From Saccoglossus kowalevskii (lineage: Eukaryota > Hemichordata > Enteropneusta > Harrimaniidae), in the NCBI RefSeq assembly GCF_000003605.2, contig NW_003141196.1, positions 1 through 20,378 on the forward strand: DNA of 20,378 nt, written 5' to 3'. The notes beneath the pieces are model-generated. The model was not told where the DNA came from. It did no database searches and worked only from the letters and a program-made list of their open reading frames with translations. Made by a program: the position numbers and the translations under genes. Shown one piece after another: positions 1 through 9,776 of this stretch; position 1 is the stretch's first letter, and each line of letters starts with the position of its first letter.

Positions 1-784
1 CATGATTTGGTAAGTGGTTACAAGGTGGTCGATATTATTGGTGAAGGTGCGCCACACATCATTTGGTAAGTGCGTATAGGGTGGTCGATATTATTAGTAA
101 AGGTGCGCTACACATGATTTGGTATGTGCGTATAGGGTGGTTAATATTATTGGTAAAGGTGCGCCACACATCATTTGGTAAGTGCGTATGGGGTGGTTAA
201 TATTATTGGTAAAGGTGCGCCACACATCATTTGGTAAGTGCGTATGGGGTGGTCAATATTATTGGTAAAGGTGTGCCACACATCATTTGGTAAGTGGTTA
301 CAAGGTGGTCGATATTATTGGTGAAGGTGCGCCACACATCACTTGGTAAGTGCGTATAGGGTTGTCGATATTATTAGTAAAGGTGCGCCACACATGATTT
401 GGTAAGTGGTTACAAGGTGGTCGATATTATTGGTGAAGGTGCGCCACACATCATTTGGTAAGTGCGTATAGGGTGGTCGATATTATTAGTAAAGGTGCCC
501 CACACATGATTTGGTATGTGCGTATAGGGTGGTTAATATTATTGGTAAAGGTGCGCCACACATCATTTGGTAAGTGCGTATGGGGTGGTTAATATTATTG
601 GTAAAGGTGCGCCACACATCATTTGGTAAGTGCGTATGGGGTGGTCAATATTATTGGTAAAGGTGTGCCACACATCATTTGGTAAGTGCGTATAGGGTGG
701 TCAATATTATTGGTAAAGGTGCGCCACACATCATGTGGTAAGTGGTCGATATTATTGGTAAAGGTGTGCCATACATCATTTGGT
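1..784. repeat. 392-bp (7-monomer) subunit repeated inside the higher-order unit
   Basis: The monomer series starting at 1 restarts at 393, exactly 7 x 56 bp later. The first five monomers of each run share the same subfamily order (CATGATTTGG/GTTACAAG; CGTATAGG with ATTAGTAAAGG; GGTATGTG; CGTATGGG with GGTTAAT; CGTATGGG with GGTCAAT). The second run then diverges into a CGTATAGG monomer and the 45-bp monomer at 729. The 18-monomer unit therefore contains an older partial duplication of seven monomers. The same substructure is visible at 998-1388-1668, at 5508-6230 and at 12357-13085. Confidence 0.82.
729..773. repeat. Representative 45-bp short monomer
   Basis: This monomer starts CATCATGTGGTAAGTGG and runs straight into TCGATATT, lacking 11 bp found in ordinary monomers. 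In GTTACAAG-type monomers the sequence GTGGT occurs twice, 11 bp apart (monomer positions 14-18 and 25-29), and the short form is what one gets by removing one GTGGT plus the intervening bases. By eye, about 33 such short monomers occur, starting near 729, 1724, 2441, 3154, 3759, 4028, 4965, 5234, 6231, 6892, 7105, 7819, 8200, 8578, 9515, 9784, 10497, 11158, 11427, 12088, 13085, 14082, 14684, 15682 (altered, 48 bp), 15898, 16503, 17220, 17877, 18202, 18863, 19132, 19569 and 20286. They are useful phase markers for aligning copies. Confidence 0.88.
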
Positions 785-885
785 AAGTGCTTCTAAAGTG
801 GTCGATATTATTGTTAAGGGTGTGCCACACATCATTTGGTAAGTGCGTATAAACTGGTCAATATTATTGGTAAAAGTGCGCCACA

Positions 886-1880
886 CATGATTTGGTAAGT
901 GGTTACAAGGTGGTCGATATTATTGGTGAAGGTGCGCCACACATCACTTGGTAAGTGCGTATAGGGTGGTCGATATTATTAGTAAAGGTGCGCCACACAT
1001 GATTTGGTAAGTGGTTACAAGGTGGTCGATATTATTGGTGAAGGTGCGCCACACATCATTTGGTAAGTGCGTATAGGGTGGTCGATATTATTAGTAAAGG
1101 TGCGCCACACATGATTTGGTATGTGCGTATAGGGTGGTTAATATTATTGGTAAAGGTGCGCCACACATCATTTGGTAAGTGCGTATGGGGTGGTTAATAT
1201 TATTGGTAAAGGTGCGCCACACATCATTTGGTAAGTGCGTATGGGGTGGTCAATATTATTGGTAAAGGTGTGCCACACATCATTTGGTAAGTGGTTACAA
1301 GGTGGTCGATATTATTGGTGAAGGTGCGCCACACATCACTTGGTAAGTGTATAGGGTTGTCGATATTATTAGTAAAGGTGCGCCACACATGATTTGGTAA
1401 GTGGTTACAAGGTGGTCGATATTATTATTGAAGGTGCGCCACACATCATTTGGTAAGTGCGTATAGGGTGGTCGATATTATTAGTAAAGGTGCACCACAC
1501 ATGATTTGGTATGTGCGTATAGAGTGGTTAATATTATTGGTAAAGGTGCGCCACACATCATTTGGTAAGTGCGTATGGGGTGGTTAATATTATTGGTAAA
1601 GGTGTGCCACACATCATTTGGTAAGTGCGTATGGGGTGGTCAATATTATTGGTAAAGGTGTGCCACACATCATTTGGTAAGTGCGTATAGGGTGGTCAAT
1701 ATTATTGGTAAAGGTGCGCCACACATCATGTGGTAAGTGGTCGATATTATTGGTAAAGGTGTGCCATACATCATTTGGTAAGTGCTTCTAAAGTGGTCGA
1801 TATTATTGTTAAGGGTGTGCCACACATCATTTGGTAAGTGCGTATAAACTGGTCAATATTATTGGTAAAAGTGCGCCACA
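886..1880. repeat. 18-monomer higher-order repeat unit (~997 bp), reference copy
   Basis: One complete higher-order unit. Monomer starts are 886, 942, 998, 1054, 1110, 1166, 1222, 1278, 1334, 1388, 1444, 1500, 1556, 1612, 1668, 1724, 1769 and 1825; the next unit begins at 1881. Sixteen monomers are 56 bp, the one at 1334 is 54 bp and the one at 1724 is 45 bp, so this copy is 995 bp and the inferred intact unit is 997 bp. Diagnostic members in order are a CATGATTTGG monomer with GTTACAAG, a CATCACTTGG monomer, a GGTATGTG monomer with GGTTAATATT, two CGTATGGG monomers, the 45-bp member, then a CTTCTAAAG monomer and a CGTATAAAC monomer. The same series recurs with 45-bp members 997 bp apart at 5234/6231 and 12088/13085/14082, and 998 bp apart at 14684/15682. 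Confidence 0.88.
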
Positions 1881-2388
1881 CATGATTTGGTAAGTGGTTA
1901 CAAGGTGGTCGATATTATTGGTGAAGGTGCGCCACACATCACTTGGTAAGTGCGTATAGGGTGGTCGATATTATTAGTAAAGGTGCGCCACACATGATTT
2001 GGTAAGTGGTTACAAGGTGGTCGATATTATTGGTGAAGGTGCGCCACACATCATTTGGTAAGTGCGTATAGGGTGGTCGATATTATTAGTAAAGGTGCGC
2101 CACACATGATTTGGTATGTGCGTATAGGGTGGTTAATATTATTGGTAAAGGTGCGCCACACATCATTTGGTAAGTGCGTATGGGGTGGTCAATATTATTG
2201 GTAAAGGTGCGCCACACATGATTTGGTAAGTGAGTATAGGGTGGTCAATATTATTGGTAAAGATGCGCCACACATCATTTGGTAAGTGCGTATAGGGTGG
2301 TCAATATTATTGGTAAAGGTGTGCCACACATCATTTGGTAAGTGCGTATAAACTGGTCAATATTATTGGTAAAGGTGCGCCACACATG

Positions 2389-4200
2389 ATTTGGTAAGTG
2401 GTTACAAGGTGGTCGATATTATTAGTAAAGGTGCGCCATATATCTTTTTGTAAGTGGTCGATATTATTGGTAAAGGTGTGCCATACATCATTTGGTAAGT
2501 GCTTCTAAAGTGGTCGATATTATTGTTAAGGGTGTGCCATACATCATTTGGTAAGTGGTTACAAGGTGGTCGATATTATTGGTAAAGGAGCGCTATACAT
2601 CATTTGGTAAGTGGTTACAAGGTGGTCGATATTATTGGTAAAGGTGTGCCATACATCATTTGGTAAGTGGTTATAAGGTGGTCGATATTATTGGTAAAGG
2701 TGTTATACATAATTTGGTAAGTGGTTATAAGGTGGTCGATATTATTGGTAAAGGTGTGCCACACATGATTTGGTAAGTGCTTATAAGGTGGTCAATATTA
2801 TTGGTAAAGGTGTTATACTTCATTTGGTAAGTGGCTATAAGGTGGTCGATATTATTGTTAAGGGTGTGCCATACATCATTTGGTAAGTGGTTATAAGGTG
2901 GTCGATATTATTGATAAAGGTGCGCCATACATCATTTGGTAAGTGCTTATAAGGTGGTCGATATTATTGGTAAAGGTGTGCCATACATTATTTGGTGAGT
3001 GGTTATAAGGTGGTCAATATTAATGGTAAAGGTGCGCCATACATCATTTGGTAAGTGCTTATAAGGTGGTCGATATTATTGGCAAGGGTGCACCATACAT
3101 CATTTGGTAAGTGGTTATAAGGAGGTCAATATTATTGGTAATGGTGGGCCATACATCATTTGGTAAGTGGTCGATATTATTGTTAAGGGTGTGCCATACA
3201 TCATTTGGTAAGTAGTTATAAGGTGGTCGATATTATTGGTAAAGGTGCGCCATACACCATTTGGTAAGTGGTTATCAGGTGGTCAATATTATTGGTAAGG
3301 GTGCACCATACATCATTTGGTAAGTGCTAATAAGGTGGTCAATATTATTGGTAAATGTGCGACATGCATCATTTGGTAAGTAGTTATAAGGTGGTCGATA
3401 TTATTGGTAAAGGTGCACCATACATCATTTGGTAAGTGCTTATAAGGTGGTCGATAATATTGGTAAAGGTGTGCCATACACCATTTGGTAAGTGTTTATA
3501 AGGTGGGCGATATTATTGGTAAAGGTGAGCCACACATGATTTGGTAAGTGGTTATCAGGTGGGCAATATTATTGGTAAAGGTGTGCCATACATCATTTGG
3601 TAAGTGCTTATAAGGCGGTCGATATTATTGGTGAAGGTGCGCCACACATCATTTGGTAAGTGCGTATAAACTGGTCAATATTATTGGTAAAGGTGCGCCA
3701 CACATGATTTGGTAAGTGGTTACAAGGTGGTCGATATTATTAGTAAAGGTGCGCCATACATCATTTGGTAAGTGGTCGATATTATTGGTAAAGGTGTGCC
3801 ATACATCATTTGGTAAGTGCTTCTAAAGTGGTCGATATTATTGTTAAGGGTGTGCCATACATCATTTGGTAAGTGGTTATAAGGTGGTCGATATTATTGG
3901 TAAAGGTGCGCCATACATCATTTGGTAAGTGCTTATAAGGTGGTCGATATTATTGGTAAAGGTGTGCCATACATCATTTGGTAAGTGGTTAAAAGGTGCT
4001 CAATATTATTGGTGAAGGTGCGCCATACATCATTTGGTAAGTGGTCAATATTATTGGTAAAGGTGTGCCATACATCATTTTGTAAGTGGTTACAAGGTGG
4101 TCAATATTATTGGTAAATGTGCGCCATACATCATTTGGTAAGTGCTTATAAGGTGGTCGATATTATTGGTAAAGGTATGCCATACATCATTTGGTAAGTG
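2389..4200. repeat. B-type tract, duplicated at 9732-11599
   Basis: Most monomers here end in CATA and carry GTTATAAG or CTTATAAG at positions 17-24. The tract matches 9732-11599 at an offset of 7343. Rare variants occur at matching places: TATCTTTTTG (2441 and 9784), GGAGCGCTATAC (2587 and 9930) and GTGAGCC (near 3525 and 10868). Near 3566 the offset becomes 7399 because the downstream copy carries one extra 56-bp monomer (AAGGTTCGCCAGAC, near 10920). Matching then continues to 4200, where the next monomer differs (CTTACAAG here, GTTATCAG at 11600). A third, partly rearranged copy lies at 17220-19300. The extra monomer is also in the third copy (near 18627), so loss of one monomer in this first copy is the simpler explanation. 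Confidence 0.88.
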
Positions 4201-5233
4201 CTTACAAGGTGGTCAATATTATTGGTAAAGGTGCGCCATACATCATTTGGTAAGTGCTTATAAGGTGGTCGATATTATTGGTAAAGGTGTACCACACATC
4301 ATTTGGTAAGTGCGTATAGGGTGGTCAATATTATTGGTAAAGGTGCGCCACACATCATTTGGTAAGTGCGTATAAACTGGTCAATATTATTGTTAAGGGT
4401 GTGCCATACATCATTTGGTAAGTGGTTACAAGGTGGTCGATATTATTGGTAAAGGTGCGCTATACATCATTTGGTAAGTGGTTACAAGGTGGTCGATATT
4501 ATTGGTAAAGGTGTGCCATACATGATTTGGTAAGTGGTTATAAGGTGGTCGATATTATTGGTAAAGGTGTTATACATAATTTGGTAAGTAGTTATAAGGT
4601 GGTCGATATTATTGGTAAAGGTGTGCCACACATGATTTGGTAAGTGCTTATAAGGTGGTCAATATTATTGGTAAAGGTGTTATACTTCATTTGGTAAGTG
4701 GCTATAAGGTGGTCGATATTATTGTTAAGGGTGTGCCATACATCATTTGGTAAGTGGTTATAAGGTGGTCGATATTATTGATAAAGGTGCGCCATACATC
4801 ATTTGGTGAGTGGTTATAAGGTGGTCAATATTAATGGTAAAGGTGCGCCATACATCATTTGGTAAGTGCTTATAAGGTGGTCGATATTATTGGTAAAGGT
4901 GTGTCATACATCATTTGGTAAGTGGTTATAAGCTGGTCAATATTATTGGTGAAGGTGCGCCATACATCATTTGGTAAGTGGTCGATATTATTGGTAAAGG
5001 TGTGCCATACATCATTTTGTAAGTGGTTACAAGGTGGTCAATATTATTGGTAAAGGTGCGCCATACATCATTTGGTAAGTGGTTACAAGGTGGTCAATAT
5101 TATTGGTAAAGGTGCGCCATACATCATTTGGTAAGTGCTTATAAGGTGGTCGATATTATTGGTAAAGGTGTGCCACACATCATTTGGTAAGTGGTTACAA
5201 GGTGGTCGATATTATTAGTAAAGGTGTGCCATA
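2441..5233. repeat. B-type satellite block (CATA-ending monomers)
   Basis: This block is more heterogeneous than the A type. Short monomers start at 2441, 3154, 3759, 4028, 4965 and, at the right edge, 5234. A 54-bp monomer class with GGTGTTATAC in place of GGTGTGCCATAC appears near 2700, 2811, 4569 and 4677. Rare variants include GTGCTAATAAGG, TGCGACATGCATC, GTGGGCC and AATATTAATGG, which serve as fingerprints for tracing copied tracts. A few A-like monomers (CGTATAAAC, CGTATAGG) are embedded near 3655-3720 and 4290-4380. No gene or other element is present. Confidence 0.85.
3793..5226. repeat. B-type tract duplicated at 8343-9776
   Basis: A tract of about 1.43 kb is nearly identical to 8343-9776 at a constant offset of 4550. 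Shared rare variants confirm the register: GGTTAAAAGGTGCTC (3987 and 8537), GGTATGCC (4174 and 8724), GGTGTTATACATAATTTGG (4567 and 9117) and GGTGTTATACTTC (4675 and 9225). I saw very few differences, for example TAAGGTGG at 4761 versus TAATGTGG at 9311, and GTGCTTATAAGG at 5135 versus GTGCCTATAAGG at 9685. Upstream of 3793 the two copies differ. At the right end this copy goes into GTGTGCC-ATATATCATG, while the other goes into GTGCGCC-ATATATCTTT. The near-identity implies a recent copying event. Confidence 0.88.
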
Positions 5234-6891
5234 TATCATGTGGTAAGTGGTCGATATTATTGGTAAAGGTGTGCCATACATCATTTGGTAAGTGCTTCTA
5301 AAGTGGTCGATATTATTGTTAAGGGTGTGCCACACATCATTTGGTAAGTGCGTATAAACTGGTCAATATTATTGGTAAAAGTGCGCCACACATGATTTGG
5401 TAAGTGGTTACAAGGTGGTCGATATTATTGGTGAAGGTGCGCCACACATCACTTGGTAAGTGCGTATAGGGTGGTCGATATTATTAGTAAAGGTGCGCCA
5501 CACATGATTTGGTAAGTGGTTACAAGGTGGTCGATATTATTGGTGAAGGTACGCCACACATCATTTGGTAAGTGCGTATAGGTTGGTCGATATTATTAGT
5601 AAAGGTGCGCCACACATGATTTGGTATGTGCGTATAGGGTGGTTAATATTATTGGTAAAGGTGCGCCACACATCATTTGGTAAGTGCGTATGGGGTGGTT
5701 AATATTATTGGTAAAGGTGCGCCACACATCATTTGGTAAGTGCGTATGGGGTGGTCAATATTATTGGTAAAGGTGTGCCACACATCATTTGGTAAGTGGT
5801 TACAAGGTGGTCGATATTATTGGTGAAGGTGCGCCACACATCACTTGGTAAGTGCGTATAGGGTTGTCGATATTATTAGTAAAGGTGCGCCACACATGAT
5901 TTGGTAAGTGGTTACAAGGTGGTTGATATTATTGGTGAAGGTGCGCCACACATCATTTGGTAAGTGCGTATAGGGTGGTCGATATTATTAGTAAAGGTGC
6001 ACCACACATGATTTGGTATGTGCGTATAGGGTGGTTAATATTATTGGTAAAGGTGCGCCACACATCATTTGGTAAGTGCGTATGGGGTGGTTAATATTAT
6101 TGGTAAAGGTGCGCCACACATCATTTGGTAAGTGCGTATGGGGTGGTCAATATTATTGGTAAAGGTGTGCCACACATCATTTGGTAAGTGCGTATAGGGT
6201 GGTCAATATTATTGGTAAAGGTGCGCCACACATCATGTGGTAAGTGGTCGATATTATTGGTAAAGGTGTGCCATACATCATTTGGTAAGTGCTTCTAAAG
6301 TGGTCGATATTATTGTTAAGGGTGTGCCACACATCATTTGGTAAGTGCGTATAAACTGGTCAATATTATTGGTAAAAGTGCGCCACACATGATTTGGTAA
6401 GTGGTTACAAGGTGGTCGATATTATTGGTGAAGGTGCGCCACACATCACTTGGTAAGTGCGTATAGGGTGGTCGATATTATTAGTAAAGGTGCGCCACAC
6501 ATGATTTGGTAAGTGGTTACAAGGTGGTCGATATTATTGGTGAAGGTGCGCCACACATCATTTGGTAAATGCGTATAGGGTGGTCGATATTATTAGTAAA
6601 GGTGCGCCACACATGATTTGGTATGTGCGTATAGGGTGGTTAATATTATTGGTAAAGGTGTGCCACACATCATTTGGTAAGTGCGTATGGGGTGGTCAAT
6701 ATTATTGGTAAAGGTGCGCCACACATGATTTGGTAAGTGAGTATAGGGTGGTCAATATTATTGGTAAAGGTGCGCCACACATCATTTGGTAAGTGCGTAT
6801 AAACTGGTCAATATTATTGGTAAAGGTGCGCCACACATGATTTGGTAAGTGGTTACAAGGTGGTCGATATTATTAGTAAAGGTGCGCCATA
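5234..6891. repeat. A-type satellite block, second copy
   Basis: The 18-monomer order returns here, with 45-bp members at 5234 and 6231 (997 bp apart). Downstream of 6231 it matches the first block at an offset of 4507, for example the rare GTGAGTATAGG monomer at 2230 and 6737. Compared with 2.3 kb, this copy lacks one CGTATAGG monomer, so the offset drops to 4451 by 6879. Private variants shared only with 14684-15690 include GGTACGCC (5549), GGTTGGTCG (5581) and GGTTGATATT (5921). The block ends at the short monomer starting at 6892. Confidence 0.87.
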
Positions 6892-8342
6892 TATCATTTT
6901 GTAAGTGGTCGATATTATTGGTAAAGGTGTGCCATACATCATTTGGTAAGTGCTTCTAAAGTGGTCGATATTATTGTTAAGGGTGTGCCATACATCATTT
7001 GGTAAGTGGTTACAAGGTGGTCGATATTATTGGTAAAGGTGCGCCATACATCATTTGGTAAGTGGTTACAAGGTGGTCGATATTATTGGTAAAGGTGCGC
7101 CACACATCATTTTGTAAGTGGTCGATATTATTGGTAAAGGTGTGCCATACATCATTTGGTAAGTGCTTCTAAACTGGTCGATATTATTGTTAAGGGTGTG
7201 CCATACATCATTTGGTATGTGGTTATAATGTGGTCGATATTATTGGTAAAGGTGAGCCATACATCATTTGGTAAGTGGTTATAAGGTGGTCAATATTAAT
7301 GGTAAAGTTGCGCCATACATCATTTGGTAAATGGATATAAGGTGGTCGATATTGTTGGTAAGGGTGCGCCATACATCATTTTGTAAATGGTTATAAGGTG
7401 GTCAATATTATTGGTAAAAGTGCGCCATACATCATTTGGTAAGCGCTTATAAGGTGGTCTATAATATTGGTAAGGGTGTGCCATACATCATTTGGTATGT
7501 GGTTATAAGGTGGTCGATATTGTTGGTAAGGGTGCGCTATACATCATTTGGTAAGTGCTTATAAGGTGGTCTATAATATTGGTAAGGGTGTGCCATACAT
7601 CATTTGGTATGTGGTTATAAGGTGGTCGATATTATTGGTAAAGGTGCGACATACATTTGGTAGGTGCTTATAAGGTGGTCTATAATATTGGTAAGGGTGT
7701 GCCATACATCATTTGGTAAGTGGTTACAAGGTGGTCGATATTATTGGTAAAGGTGCGCCATACATCATTTGGTAAGTGGTTACAAGGTGGTCGATATTAT
7801 TGGTAAAGATGCGCCATACATCATTTTGTAAGTGGTCGATATTATTGGTAAAGGTGTGCCATACATCATTTGGTAAGTGCTTCTAAACTGGTCGATATTA
7901 TTGTTAAGGGTGTGCCATACATCATTTGGTATGTGGTTATAAGGTGGTCGATATTATTGGTAAAGGTGAGCCATACATCATTTGGTAAGTGGTTATAAGG
8001 TGGTCGATATTATTGATAAAGGTGTGCCATACATCCTTTGGTAAGTGGTTATATGGTGGTCAATATTAATGGTAAAGTTGCGCCATACATCATTTGGTAA
8101 ATGGTTATAAGGTGGTCAATATTGTTGGTAAGGGTGCGCCATACATCATTTTGTAAATGGTTATAAGGTGGTCGATATTATTGGTAAAAGTGCGCCGTAC
8201 ATCATTTGGTAAGTGGTCGATATTATTGGTGAAGGTGCGCCATACATCATTTGGTATGTGGTTATAAGTTGGTCGATATTATTGGTAAAGTTGCGACATA
8301 CATTTGGTAAGTGCTTATAAGGTGGTCTATAATATTGGTAAG
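6892..8342. repeat. Divergent B-type stretch with local ~714-bp period
   Basis: Monomers here carry variants that are rare elsewhere: GGTCTATAATATTGG (near 7456, 7568, 7677 and 8324), GATATTGTTGG, AAAGTTGCG (7314 and 8084), TAAATGG and GGTATGTGG. Short monomers occur at 6892, 7105, 7819 and 8200. The series starting at 7105 restarts at 7819, 714 bp later, equal to twelve full monomers plus one 45-bp monomer less a 3-bp deletion. After the restart one additional monomer gives an offset of 770. Monomers with CATACATTTGG (one CAT of CATCAT lost, 53 bp) occur near 7650 and 8291. This looks like an older part of the array, less homogenised than its flanks. One minus-strand reading frame of 63 codons (8161-8352) crosses it but is repeat translation, not a gene. 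Confidence 0.8.
7459..7682. repeat. Dimeric repeat (112 bp) marked by CTATAATATTGG
   Basis: The variant CTATAATATTGG recurs at 7459, 7571 and 7680, spacings of 112 and 109 bp, so every second monomer carries it. The intervening monomers have GGTATGTGGTTATAAGG. The 109-bp spacing results from a 3-bp loss of one CAT from CATCAT. This is a two-monomer local amplification inside the divergent stretch; another copy of the marker is at 8327. Confidence 0.75.
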
Positions 8343-9776
8343 GGTGTGCCATACATCATTTGGTAAGTGCTTCTAAAGTGGTCGATATTATTGTTAAGGG
8401 TGTGCCATACATCATTTGGTAAGTGGTTATAAGGTGGTCGATATTATTGGTAAAGGTGCGCCATACATCATTTGGTAAGTGCTTATAAGGTGGTCGATAT
8501 TATTGGTAAAGGTGTGCCATACATCATTTGGTAAGTGGTTAAAAGGTGCTCAATATTATTGGTGAAGGTGCGCCATACATCATTTGGTAAGTGGTCAATA
8601 TTATTGGTAAAGGTGTGCCATACATCATTTTGTAAGTGGTTACAAGGTGGTCAATATTATTGGTAAATGTGCGCCATACATCATTTGGTAAGTGCTTATA
8701 AGGTGGTCGATATTATTGGTAAAGGTATGCCATACATCATTTGGTAAGTGCTTACAAGGTGGTCAATATTATTGGTAAAGGTGCGCCATACATCATTTGG
8801 TAAGTGCTTATAAGGTGGTCGATATTATTGGTAAAGGTGTACCACACATCATTTGGTAAGTGCGTATAGGGTGGTCAATATTATTGGTAAAGGTGCGCCA
8901 CACATCATTTGGTAAGTGCGTATAAACTGGTCAATATTATTGTTAAGGGTGTGCCATACATCATTTGGTAAGTGGTTACAAGGTGGTCGATATTATTGGT
9001 AAAGGTGCGCTATACATCATTTGGTAAGTGGTTACAAGGTGGTCGATATTATTGGTAAAGGTGTGCCATACATGATTTGGTAAGTGGTTATAAGGTGGTC
9101 GATATTATTGGTAAAGGTGTTATACATAATTTGGTAAGTAGTTATAAGGTGGTCGATATTATTGGTAAAGGTGTGCCACACATGATTTGGTAAGTGCTTA
9201 TAAGGTGGTCAATATTATTGGTAAAGGTGTTATACTTCATTTGGTAAGTGGCTATAAGGTGGTCGATATTATTGTTAAGGGTGTGCCATACATCATTTGG
9301 TAAGTGGTTATAATGTGGTCGATATTATTGATAAAGGTGCGCCATACATCATTTGGTGAGTGGTTATAAGGTGGTCAATATTAATGGTAAAGGTGCGCCA
9401 TACATCATTTGGTAAGTGCTTATAAGGTGGTCGATATTATTGGTAAAGGTGTGTCATACATCATTTGGTAAGTGGTTATAAGCTGGTCAATATTATTGGT
9501 GAAGGTGCGCCATACATCATTTGGTAAGTGGTCGATATTATTGGTAAAGGTGTGCCATACATCATTTTGTAAGTGGTTACAAGGTGGTCAATATTATTGG
9601 TAAAGGTGCGCCATACATCATTTGGTAAGTGGTTACAAGGTGGTCAATATTATTGGTAAAGGTGCGCCATACATCATTTGGTAAGTGCCTATAAGGTGGT
9701 CGATATTATTGGTAAAGGTGTGCCACACATCATTTGGTAAGTGGTTACAAGGTGGTCGATATTATTAGTAAAGGTG
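8343..9776. repeat. B-type tract, copy of 3793-5226
   Basis: This is the downstream partner of the duplication with offset 4550. Its left boundary lies inside a monomer: upstream sequence belongs to the CTATAATATTGGTAAGGG class of the divergent stretch, while bases from 8343 follow the 3.8-kb template. Its right boundary, at about 9776, passes directly into a different template (the 2.4-kb tract). It therefore sits between two unrelated copy boundaries, making the region a mosaic. Short monomers at 8578 and 9515 match those at 4028 and 4965. Confidence 0.87.

Larger units (their letters stand above)
1..2440. repeat. A-type satellite block (CACA-ending monomers), first copy
   Basis: Monomers here almost all end in CACA and carry CGTATAGG, CGTATGGG or GTTACAAG at positions 17-24. 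They follow a fixed order that repeats every 18 monomers. Shortened 45-bp monomers sit at 729 and 1724, 995 bp apart. The distance would be 997 but for a 2-bp deletion near 1346, where GTGCGTATAGG has become GTGTATAGG. The window begins inside a higher-order unit, at its third monomer. The block matches 12357-14370 at an offset of 12356, changing to 12358 after the 2-bp deletion, with only scattered substitutions. The part from 1724 onward matches 19569 to the end of the window at an offset of 17845. The right edge is the change to CATA-ending monomers at the TATCTTTTTG monomer starting at 2441. Confidence 0.9.

Noticed and set aside
141-160. TAATATTA-type viral replication origin (geminivirus or circovirus nonanucleotide)
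   Set aside because: GGTTAATATTATT resembles the nonanucleotide TAATATTAC in 8 of 9 positions, but it is one substitution variant of the monomer, lacks a flanking stem-loop and has no Rep gene nearby.
8161-8352. Minus-strand open reading frame of 63 codons
   Set aside because: The product is a translation of the satellite monomer (recurring YQMMYGA-like units) and begins and ends inside repeats. A 56-bp monomer rotates the frame and normally brings in stops. The frame stays open here because a 45-bp monomer and a 53-bp monomer change the phase. There is no sign of selection for coding.
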